From Symbiodinium kawagutii (Eukaryota > Sar > Dinophyceae > Suessiales > Symbiodiniaceae), in assembly GCA_009767595.1 (NCBI GenBank), contig VSDK01001730.1, forward strand, positions 184,688 to 248,687: a stretch of DNA of 64,000 nt. The letters run 5' to 3'. The first letter of the stretch is position 1; every line of letters begins with the position of its first letter. Of this stretch, positions 1-7,776 are shown in pieces. The notes below the pieces were generated by a model. The model was not told the DNA's origin. It made no database searches and was given only the letters and a program-made list of their open reading frames with translations. Both the position numbers and the translations under genes were made by a program.

Positions 1-111
1 TCTCGACAATGTGGCCGGTCTCACAACTGCCCGGTGATGGTCAATGGATGGATCTGTGATGCGCCGCCTTCAGCTCACTCCCCTGAGGAGTGTCCACATC
101 GCCCCAAGTGA
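1..111 (+). CDS. Cys-rich C-terminal exon fragment, product unknown
   Basis: Frame 1 is open from the window edge to a TGA at 109-111 and encodes 36 residues with spaced cysteines (CGRSHNCPV, then WICD and EECPHRPK), which suggests the end of a small metal-binding region. The gene would continue to the left of the window. A Pro/Ser/Thr-rich open frame follows at once (115-549) and may be UTR or another exon. The family was not recognised and the splice boundaries are unclear. Confidence 0.3.
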   Translation, partial: SRQCGRSHNCPVMVNGWICDAPPSAHSPEECPHRPK

Positions 112-880
112 CAGATGGAAGGACCAGGTGCCTCTGGCCCTGATGCCTCTCCCTCTCCACCGGCAACACCAACACATCCCACCCCTGCCCAGCCCTTTTC
201 AAGACCACCATCTACTACATCTTCACCACCACCGATTGAGACAACCAAGGTGCGGACCAATGAAACGTCTCCACCTGAGGGGATGTTGACACCTTCGCAC
301 CAGACACCCACCTTCAACTGGATGTGTGCCAGGCCGTCCTTCGGAAATGGTGGGAATCTCGACCTGGCACACACATTATGTCAGGTGGGATACCAAAACT
401 TTTGGAACATAAAACCTGCAAGGCAGGTGTTCGAACCCAGACACAAGGGAACCAGGACAAACTGGCACCAATCCACTGCGAAAGGAAAAGAGAAGGAAGG
501 ATTGGTGCACAGAGTCTGTCCTGATGTCAGTCAACTCTCTCCCTTTTGATCTGACATTTTTTCACACTTACATACATATACATATATCCCTTTATATTGT
601 ACATGCAATTCACTGAAACATTTGCCGGTAGAGAAGACAATGGAGTTCTGTCAGAATAATGTTGCCACGAGTCACTGCGTGTTGGACACCAGGACAGGAG
701 GTATGAGTTGGTATGAAGGATTGGTCTAGGCTTTGATATATATATATATATATCCACAACCTGGTGGTTTTCAACTGATTTCAATGGGAAAGTCCGCGCA
801 AAATGCATCGCAAATGCATCAAACCTCATCATTTCGGGTGGTCCCATGGCCAGCCATGGTGATGGGTGTTTCCTCCCACC

Positions 881-976
881 ATGGCTCAGATCAAGATTGT
901 GCGCAAGCCGAGTGCTCCTGGCCTCTCGGCTGGTAGTGCTGATGGGTTTGTTGCAGGAGCGGGTCAACTCAGCTAA
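881..976 (+). CDS. Possible initiating exon or small ORF, 31 aa
   Basis: An ATG in a good context (cccaccATGG) opens a 31-codon frame beginning MAQIKIVRKPSAPGL and ending at TAA 974-976. Its composition is gene-like compared with the AT-rich flanks. It could be the first exon of a plus-strand gene, with a GT near 933 as donor, but no downstream partner could be assigned. The product is unknown. Confidence 0.25.
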   Translation: MAQIKIVRKPSAPGLSAGSADGFVAGAGQLS

Positions 977-1603
977 GCGGTTCAACTCAGCTACAATGGT
1001 TGCATCACAAAATGAAGAAACAAATCCAAGTCCTCCAAGAATAAAGACTGCAGAATCATGATAATACAGAATCCTCTCCGAGAAAGTTACGAAGAGAATC
1101 CCATCAAGGACAGAATTTTTGCATATTTTTGCAGTTTCCTGTCTCTTGGGATGTGAACAGAGTCCCTCTACTACCTACTCTACTTGTCTTTGGTGTTTGT
1201 TCAACCCCCGTGATTCTCTTGGGATGCCAGAGTTGGAAGTTCCTCCAGGGGATGTCAGGTGTTCCTGAGGGCAGAATCTGACTGATCCGTGTTGCATAAG
1301 CCATGACATCGATCAGTTGCCTAGAGCCATTTTGTTGGTGTATCCTAGCTGATACAAATCGCACAGCATGTCCATCGTATGTCTGTTAGCAGCTGATAGT
1401 TCTGTCCATTAGACCTTCTTGATCATGTTAGCCCCATAAGAAAGGCAACCGGATCTGTCCAGCATCAAGTGACATCGCTGGACACAAGCGGAAGTGGCTG
1501 ACTGCATCATTCCAAGTGCATAGAAATCATGGTAGCTATCACCTGGCAGCCACTTAGTTTCCATCAACGTAGCTATCATCGCAACTTCCAAGTGGCTGCA
1601 CCA

Positions 1604-1811
1604 TATGAGGGTTTCTTAAAAAGGGATACCCATAAATCATCCTTCATTTTAAGATCTTTTAAGTGTTATAGTACACAACCATTCATAGTAATAAACCAAC
1701 AATCGTAGTTGTTTAACCATTGTTGTTGGCTATTATCCTCCATTATCAACGATTATCTGCCACCATAAGACAACCATAACTTGGAGGTTCCCTATTCTAA
1801 GATAGCCTCAT
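1604..1811. mobile_element. MITE-like inverted-repeat element, family 1 (long copy)
   Basis: The left end reads atatgagggtttcttaaa and the right end, reverse-complemented, reads atatgaggctatcttaga. The inside carries the family words aaatcatcc and aataaaccaacaa. At about 208 bp it is longer than most copies (105-125 bp). It has no coding capacity. Confidence 0.5.
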
Positions 1812-2351
1812 ATCAGTCATGATTAGGTCTGCCGACCCGACCTCCGAATGGTGCCCAGGCTTCGCCTTTCTGGAATTCCAGGACCCCAAAGTCGTCCGGA
1901 GACCCGTGCGTTGGACCAGTTGTGATGGAACATCGATGTCGCATGATGTCCCACGGTTGGTGATCGTTATTAACCAATGGTTGATGAATGTCAGTGATGG
2001 TTGATGGTTCATGACATTTCATGACTGATTAAAGCCCGGGGGGTTTTGCTGGCCACCATTCGCGTGGTAGTATCACAGCCACAGCTGCCAAATTCGATGC
2101 TTCAGCATTGAAACAATGAATTTTGGGCACAAGCCAAGGCGTTGAACTGGAATGCCCTACAAAAAAGGGCCCTTCACCGAAGTCTCATGGTATGTTTGTT
2201 GATGTTACCCATGTTACAATGTACTCAGCCATGGTGTATTCCTTCATGCTGCTCCAGGATGGTGGTTACGGTTTGGTGGACCAAGCAATGACTCATCGTC
2301 CCTACGATTCGTGGCCATCGATGGCTGAGGTAACGATGCTCAATCCTCTAG

Positions 2352-2488
2352 CCGCTGGGGGAATGGCCTTCCCGGCAACCCTGAGGTGTCTGGCCTGGTG
2401 GATGCCGACGGTGGTGCCCGATTCACAGCCTTAGGCGCGAAGTCATGGGTTGATGTGCCATCAGCGCCCGCGCGTCGATACAGAACTG
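2352..2488 (+). CDS. Exon candidate, product unknown
   Basis: The frame from CGC at 2353 reads RWGNGLPGNPEVSGLVDADG and continues without a stop to a likely GT donor at 2489. A possible acceptor (ctctAG) lies just before the start. The stretch is GC-rich beside AT-rich simple sequence. It has no start codon, as expected for an internal exon. The family was not recognised. Confidence 0.3.
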
Positions 2489-2554
2489 GTACATGTTGAA
2501 GCACTCGGTTTCTACCAATGGATTGTGTTTCTACATGTTAATACTTCGTCGAAA

Positions 2555-2582
2555 CATGTTGAAACATGTTGAAACATGTTAC
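2555..2582. repeat. 11-bp tandem repeat (gaaacatgttg)x2.5
   Basis: Two and a half perfect copies of the 11-mer gaaacatgttg, with an earlier diverged copy just upstream. Confidence 0.6.
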
Positions 2583-2999
2583 TCAGTTTACATCCACCTC
2601 CGATTGTACCAACATGTGCCAACAGTTAATTGGAGCTGGAAATGGCACAGTTGCCGCCCCATTGGAGTCAACATGGGCCTGACATTTTGCAGATGGGCCT
2701 TGCCATGATAATTTTCAGGTGAACATCTCAGCACTGAAGCAATGATCGGAGCTTTGTCGCCATGATTGTCGGTCATACCCATACTATGGCCGGGAAGTGC
2801 TGGCGCAATGTCAACCGTCCATGTTGCCATTTGTAGACACCGGACCAAAATCGAACTTCCCACCGACCAGTAAAGAGGGCGTATGAACGACCAATGCACC
2901 GAGTGTTTGGTGTGACATTGGAATGCCAGCATGGTAGCAAAGGCTAATAGTACTACTAAGCAGCTTTGAGACTTAAGACTGCTGAACAACAACAGACAG

Positions 3000-3308
3000 G
3001 TAAAACCCCATGCCACCTACGCTCTAGTTGACGGTTGCTGGTTACTCCCAACCGACCAGTTCAATCTAAGCCAAGCAAGCCTCCTAACCCAACCCAACAA
3101 GCGCAACCCATACGAGCCCCGAACCCCACTGGCACCAGCCAAAGTCCTCGCAACAGGTTCCACCTTTCGAGTGAATTTGGCACAGCAGGGGGCCTCAAAA
3201 AACGACCAAGCTGTCCTTCTCGGTGAAGCTGTTGCGGGACAACCAAGCTGTGGGTCCGCCGCACGTGGCACTTCAATAGGGCTTCGACTTCGTGAATTGG
3301 CACCATAA
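3000..3308 (+). CDS. Exon candidate ending in TAA, about 102 aa
   Basis: Frame 0 is open from a stop at 2967 to TAA 3306-3308 and contains no ATG, so it looks like an exon. A good AG|G acceptor lies at 2998-2999. The peptide includes TYALVDGCWLLPTDQFN, VLATGSTFRVNLAQQG and AVLLGEAVAGQPSCGS, a balanced composition unlike the low-complexity flanks. Other frames here are also fairly long, so the strand is not certain. The function was not recognised. It could be a terminal exon, or it could splice onward from a GT at about 3291. Confidence 0.35.
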   Translation, partial: VKPHATYALVDGCWLLPTDQFNLSQASLLTQPNKRNPYEPRTPLAPAKVLATGSTFRVNLAQQGASKNDQAVLLGEAVAGQPSCGSAARGTSIGLRLRELAP

Positions 3309-4144
3309 GACTGCTACCCTTCACATCCTATTGGAGGCACCCCTTGTGGGAAACTCGGGCAGACCATTCGGGATGGGATATGCATCACATGAACTCCCAA
3401 GAGCCTTTTTGTACAGTTGTAGTTGGATGATTTGTGAACAGCGGCTGCTAAACATGATCGTTCTCAAAACAGCTTGGGTCAGACACGATAGCCTTCTGTC
3501 CCCAGTGAACACTGCAGAACTGAATGTATCCGTTTAGGACGTTCACCGGGTTGTGTGTCGGCTGTGTTGTCCTGTGCGCTCTCTCTCTCTCTCTATTATA
3601 CACAGGACGCACCCATATATGGTCAGACATCTCCTGAAAACAGTAGGGATCCGTCCAGCACAGGCAGTGTTTTGACACATTTCTTACTAACCTTGCAGTT
3701 TCTTTGTGATTTTAGGGATTCTCTTGCACAGCATGCAATCACACATGAGCTGGGAGTTGTATGAAGCAACCAGGATTGAACGAATCCACCTGGAAATCAT
3801 TTCGATCTGCATGTTGTGCATGTGCTTGTCATGTAGCACCCCCCTCAATTTATGGGGGATCCATATTTCTCAATCAGAATCAGTCTTACGGTAAACCACT
3901 TGGTTGTTCTCTCATGTGGGTGGTTGTTGCAGCACTGCAGCATGGCCAGCAACTTGAAACGGCAAACTGCCAGCACTTCTATGCATCGCTATGCACTGCT
4001 ATGCGCTGCTCAGGTTTGGTTTCGAGGGTGGCAGAGGAAAGTATGAGCACTCCGTTTGGGAAACTCAGTGGCTCCTGGCCCTCACCAGATTCAGCACCAT
4101 GCTGATGCCCATCATCACATGCCAGCTCAACGGCCGGTTTCTCA

Positions 4145-4254
4145 TACATGAGTTTTTCACAAGAGAGGGGTAGCCCCAAATCATCCCACATGAATCATTC
4201 TTTACTAACAACCAAACCATTTGAGGGGTTCCCTCTGGCTAGAAACCACCACAT
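4145..4254. mobile_element. MITE-like element, family 1
   Basis: Left end acatgagtttttcacaag; right end gctagaaaccaccacat. The internal words ggggtagccccaaatcatcc and ggggttccct match the family. It ends about 20 nt before the acceptor of the first RRM exon at 4275, so it sits at the 3' end of that intron. Confidence 0.5.
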
Positions 4255-4274
4255 CTGAGTTGAGACCACGCCAG

Positions 4275-4983
4275 GGAGAATCCCACCACTGAGGTCTACG
4301 TTGGCAACCTGGATCTGGCCGTGCGCGACGTTGATCTCATGAAGACTTTCTCCCAGCGGTACAGCTCTGTCTCCAGTGCTAAGGCGCTTTATGGGGGTCA
4401 GACTCAGGGGGATATCAATGAGATGAGCAGTGGGACTCGAAGAGCAGGTGGAAGCCTTCTTTCAGATGGCACAGGAGATGCCACAAGAGTAGGTGCATCA
4501 AGAGTAGGTCAAAGAGTAAACAAGAATTGTTACAAGAAGACTAACTCATTCAGATGCACCAGTTTCCAGGGAAGCTGCTTGGTGGAACGCTTGGGACGGG
4601 TTTGTTGATCCTTTTCGAGCAGTATAATCTCTAGTAACAACCCAGCCGAGCAATGAAGCCGAGCAATCTACCGTTCCATTTCACTATGATCAACCATATG
4701 ATGATCATTGATTATCCCTATAACTAGCAATCAACCATTTATTTCCATTCCACTCTGCTTCCCCGATGCTTCTGATGAAACGATCCCAAATCGATGCTTG
4801 GCGCAGGTGATCATGGACAGCCAGACCCAGCTGTCCCGTGGATTTGGCTTCGTTCGCTTCCGTGTCCTGGCAGAAAGGTGGCGGGTGGCTGGTGGGTCCT
4901 GGTGGGTCCTGGTGGGTCGTGGTGGCTCCTGCTTGCCTTGGCGAGAACCGTTGAGGAGCATGGTGGCTGCATAATGGCTAAGG
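4275..4983 (+). CDS. RRM RNA-binding protein, three exons (partial gene)
   Basis: A complete RNA-recognition motif is split over three exons at 4275-4383, 4807-4877 and 4946-4983. Exon 1 carries RNP2 (EVYVGNLD) and the first helix (LMKTFSQRYSSVSSAK). Exon 2 continues VIMDSQTQLS with RNP1 (RGFGFVRF). Exon 3 supplies the second helix and last strand (TVEEHGGCIMAKG). All phases fit. Intron 1 is a GC-AG intron of 423 nt. Intron 2 is GT-AG and only 68 nt. A GTAAGT donor follows exon 3, so the gene continues. The pattern resembles RBP45/47- or TIA-type multi-RRM proteins, which bind pre-mRNA or poly(A) RNA; that sub-assignment is inference. Other exons of the gene were not identified with confidence. 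Confidence 0.75.
4889..4925. repeat. 12-bp repeat inside the 68-nt RRM intron
   Basis: Three copies of ctggtgggtc-type 12-mers fill most of intron 2 of the RRM gene, from just after the GT donor at 4878 towards the acceptor at 4944-4945. Confidence 0.6.
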
Positions 4984-5019
4984 GTAAGTAGGTCATGCAA
5001 TGCATCACCGAACTCTACG

Positions 5020-5587
5020 GTTCAGCTGATCAACCGCCAGCGGTTGATGAACCCATCGAAGGGCCGTGTGTTTTGCCGTCAGAAATCCGCAGTTTCAACG
5101 TCTGGGCGCTGGCGACCTGAAAATTCCCATGATTGGCTCACATTCCTAAGTCATCCGTGAAACGAATGAATGAATTAGGACTATGAGGAGGAGGACTGTG
5201 AGCCAGGACTATGAGCCAATTGACCATGAGCTAAGTCAGTCTTGGCTTGACCACTTTTTGTAGAGGCTTCTATGTCAACCTTGCTTACTTAGTGGATCAT
5301 CAACAGTCGACCTTGCCATGAAAGGATCAGTGTTAGCTACTGCAACCAGAGGATCCATACTGAGATGTTCGTCATAATCCAAGCACAAATTCTCAGAAGA
5401 TGTCAGCGAAGCCCATTTCCAGTGGTTGGCTACTGGCCATTCAGCCCTTACCCAGCTTTCCCGTGTAGATTCGTTGGAATTGCTCATAAAAATATAGTCC
5501 CTATGCTGTTCCCATTTTGCCTGACGCTGTTCTTCTCAGCCCAACTTATCAATATGCTGCTTGTTTGCTATCAACTTGGTCAACATG
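5020..5587. other. Gap between RRM gene and retrotransposon, no clear gene
   Basis: Residues such as ITELYGSADQPPAVDEPIEG can be read at about 5002-5118 up to a TGA and might be a terminal exon of the RRM gene, but a competing frame is equally open. From about 5120 to 5587 no exon was seen. The sequence up to the CATG at 5584-5587 is the left flank of the retrotransposon. Confidence 0.3.
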
Positions 5588-5655
5588 TCTTGAGCTTGCT
5601 CTTTAATGAGTTAGTGTGAGATGATCAGCGGCCGAAACATGGTTGCTCAAGATCA
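5588..5655 (+). repeat. Terminal repeat A1 (68 bp)
   Basis: The 68 bp starting tcttgagcttgctcttta is repeated at 6169-6236 and 12242-12309, identical by eye. It marks the left end of the element, directly after CATG at 5584-5587. After position 5655 the copies diverge. Confidence 0.85.
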
Positions 5656-5670
5656 AAAGCGGGAGCGCCC

Positions 5671-5973
5671 ATGGAAAGCCACCTTGTGGCTCTTGCTGGT
5701 GGCATCTGGCTTGGTTGGCTGGGGCATAGCATCGCTGCAGTTGCTCCATCTCCAATCCAGCTGCCCTGCAATTGTCTTTGCCAGTGTCACTGCACGAGCT
5801 CGTCGCACTGGCCTTTGGTGGGGGCGCTTCTGGTGATCCTTCTCGGTTTGGTTGCTCTGATTTTCCATCAGTTTTCCCAGGGTTCAAAAAGGGCCACTGC
5901 GTTTGACACACCCCAAAAGGGCCAGAAAGGAGTGTTTGGTCAACAAGGAAAGGTGCTAACGCTGACTGGCTAA
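5671..5973 (+). CDS. Small leader ORF with one membrane segment, copy 1
   Basis: This 100-codon ORF in the leader encodes a Cys cluster (LPCNCLCQCHC), a hydrophobic stretch long enough to span a membrane (VGALLVILLGLVALIF) and a basic polar tail (KRATAFDTPQKGQKG). It ends with TAA one base before the ATG of a truncated gag copy (TAAGATG), so it could be translated first and couple to gag. The function is unknown. It may be leader sequence that happens to be open. The same tail recurs in the second leader copy. Confidence 0.35.
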   Translation: MESHLVALAGGIWLGWLGHSIAAVAPSPIQLPCNCLCQCHCTSSSHWPLVGALLVILLGLVALIFHQFSQGSKRATAFDTPQKGQKGVFGQQGKVLTLTG

Positions 5974-6124
5974 GATGCAAGCCGGGCATGTGGCTCTGGT
6001 GAACTATGGGGAAAGGCCAGTCATCTGGCACGCAAGACTGCTACTATGTGAAGTGGTAGGTAGCGAATGGATGATCTTGACACCAGATTATGATTGCTAC
6101 TCCGAAGATCTCTCCTTGGCGAAC
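5752..6124 (+). repeat. Leader/gag-start segment, duplicate copy 1 (373 bp)
   Basis: Positions 5752-6124 match 6336-6708 at an offset of 584 with no difference seen by eye. The segment covers the membrane-ORF tail and the first 50 codons of gag. The gag start in this copy (5975) runs into foreign B-repeat sequence at 6125 and stops at 6187, so it is a dead partial duplicate. Confidence 0.85.
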
Positions 6125-6187
6125 GGACTTGAGCCCTGGCCGCGTTTAATCGGGAACGGCCTCTCATGTCTTGAGCTTGCTCTTTAA
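5975..6187 (+). pseudogene. Truncated gag-like ORF, duplicate copy
   Basis: The first 50 residues (MQAGHVALVNYGERPVIW onward, through SLAN) are the same as the full gag at 6559. The frame then enters the inserted B1-end sequence and stops at 6187 after 70 codons. It is a by-product of the leader duplication. Confidence 0.7.
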
Positions 6188-6335
6188 TGAGTTAGTGTGA
6201 GATGATCAGCGGCCGAAACATGGTTGCTCAAGATCACCACCGCCACCCCTCCTCCTCGCATCTTTTCTTTCTCATAGCATGGGGATAGAACCTGCTGCAA
6301 AAATCGCAGCTGTCATGTTCATCCTGCTTAGCAGA
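6125..6335 (+). repeat. Internal copy of the B1-A2-B2 terminal junction
   Basis: These 211 bp match 12198-12408 (offset 6073) with no difference seen. They contain the last 44 bp of B, CATG, the full A repeat (6169-6236), the spacer with cctcctcctcgcatc, and the first part of B2 up to cttagcaga. The segment lies between the two leader copies and so records a rearrangement through a circle-junction or tandem molecule. Confidence 0.8.
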
Positions 6336-6557
6336 CCAATCCAGCTGCCCTGCAATTGTCTTTGCCAGTGTCACTGCACGAGCTCGTCGCACTGGCCTTT
6401 GGTGGGGGCGCTTCTGGTGATCCTTCTCGGTTTGGTTGCTCTGATTTTCCATCAGTTTTCCCAGGGTTCAAAAAGGGCCACTGCGTTTGACACACCCCAA
6501 AAGGGCCAGAAAGGAGTGTTTGGTCAACAAGGAAAGGTGCTAACGCTGACTGGCTAA
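6279..6557 (+). CDS. Small leader ORF with one membrane segment, copy 2
   Basis: This 92-codon ORF starts within the inserted B2-start sequence (MGIEPAAKIAAVMFILLSR) and joins in frame to the same Cys-rich, membrane and basic tail as copy 1. It stops one base before the gag ATG (TAAGATG). Its new N-terminus is itself hydrophobic, so the predicted protein has two hydrophobic stretches. It may be fortuitous; it is the version directly upstream of the intact gag. Confidence 0.35.
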   Translation: MGIEPAAKIAAVMFILLSRPIQLPCNCLCQCHCTSSSHWPLVGALLVILLGLVALIFHQFSQGSKRATAFDTPQKGQKGVFGQQGKVLTLTG

Positions 6558-6558
6558 G

Positions 6559-7776
6559 ATGCAAGCCGGGCATGTGGCTCTGGTGAACTATGGGGAAAGG
6601 CCAGTCATCTGGCACGCAAGACTGCTACTATGTGAAGTGGTAGGTAGCGAATGGATGATCTTGACACCAGATTATGATTGCTACTCCGAAGATCTCTCCT
6701 TGGCGAACCCCAACTATGTTGACTTCGAATACCTTGGTGCTAGCACGGTACCCCCTGGTCGAATCCCGGTTGCAAGAGTCTATGGATTTGCCCCCATGGA
6801 TCCTGGAGACATGGCGAGATTCATCCAGCAGGGTCGCGTTGAAGCAGATAGAGAACGTGCTGCCCGTGGCCTGGGTCCCCTTCCCCCTCCGGCTGCTCCA
6901 GGTGCACCAGTTGCAGCTGCAGCTGGACCTGCGGTTGTTGGTGGTGGCGTGGGTGTTCCAGCAGCTGCTGGCGGAGGACCACCTGGTGCTGCACCAGCTC
7001 CAGTCGTCTACTGTTGGGTTGCGGTCGAGAATCAGGGTGGTAGGAAGAAGGGAGATGTCATTGTTCAAGATCCTGCTGTACTACCTGTTGGACATGTACT
7101 TCTAGGAGATAGAGCAATAGTCCCGGCGTTGGATGGATCCCCGAATGGTTGTTTCGCAAAAAGGGTGCCCTTGTCAGATGTGGCTCAGTATGCTTTGGAT
7201 GATCTCCGATTGCTACCAGTGAAGTTTGATGCACAGGGAGTGAGAAGGCGAGATTTTTCGGAAGCCATTTCGTTGATGGTGGACACCCCACCTTTGGGAG
7301 GTGGGCTGCAACTTGAGGGGCCAACTTCAGTCTTGAAGGTGCTGAAGAATGTCCGAGACCAATCCATGACTCCTACAAGTTTCCATGAATTCTGGCTTCG
7401 CACTGCTGAAATCCCTCGGGGGGATAGGTCCACCTATGAGCATGAGTGCCTGTCCCGAATTCTTGAGAGCTTGATCACGGTTGACCAACTCAATGTGGCA
7501 TCGCTTCAAGGTGCTGAATTGATCAGCAGGAGGCTTCAAGTCATCAGGGAGGCCCATAGGATTTCCCCAACGGCTCCGGATTACTCATCGGCTGATTACT
7601 TTATGGGCTGGAAATACCGTAGAGGATCTCAAGGTGTGGATTCCGAACTTGCTCAGCATGTTGCGAATGAGATGAAGGTGGATGCCTCCATCATGAAGGA
7701 GGCCAGAAAGGCGAAGGAGGAGATGCAAGCACGCCGCCAAAACCCCAAGAAGGGGGGAGGCGGCGAGTCCAAATGA
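6559..7776 (+). CDS. Gag-like protein, 405 aa
   Basis: First large ORF of the element. The start ATG at 6559 is set by an upstream in-frame TGA at 6547. The N-terminal part has a globular look (WHARLLLCEVVGSEWMILTP). Residues 105-148 are a Pro/Ala/Gly-rich linker. The central and C-terminal parts are mixed alpha/beta and helical (RILESLITVDQLN, ADYFMGWKYRRG). The tail is very basic (KEARKAKEEMQARRQNPKKG), fitting nucleic-acid binding. No zinc knuckle is seen. Position before RT implies the particle or RNA-packaging role of Gag in DIRS-like elements; that role is inferred from position. Its TGA overlaps the ATG of the next ORF (ATGA at 7773-7776). Confidence 0.7.
   Translation: MQAGHVALVNYGERPVIWHARLLLCEVVGSEWMILTPDYDCYSEDLSLANPNYVDFEYLGASTVPPGRIPVARVYGFAPMDPGDMARFIQQGRVEADRERAARGLGPLPPPAAPGAPVAAAAGPAVVGGGVGVPAAAGGGPPGAAPAPVVYCWVAVENQGGRKKGDVIVQDPAVLPVGHVLLGDRAIVPALDGSPNGCFAKRVPLSDVAQYALDDLRLLPVKFDAQGVRRRDFSEAISLMVDTPPLGGGLQLEGPTSVLKVLKNVRDQSMTPTSFHEFWLRTAEIPRGDRSTYEHECLSRILESLITVDQLNVASLQGAELISRRLQVIREAHRISPTAPDYSSADYFMGWKYRRGSQGVDSELAQHVANEMKVDASIMKEARKAKEEMQARRQNPKKGGGGESK

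Noticed and set aside
6628..7068. Minus-strand 146-codon ORF within gag
   Set aside because: Shadow of the gag frame; no motif and no independent support.
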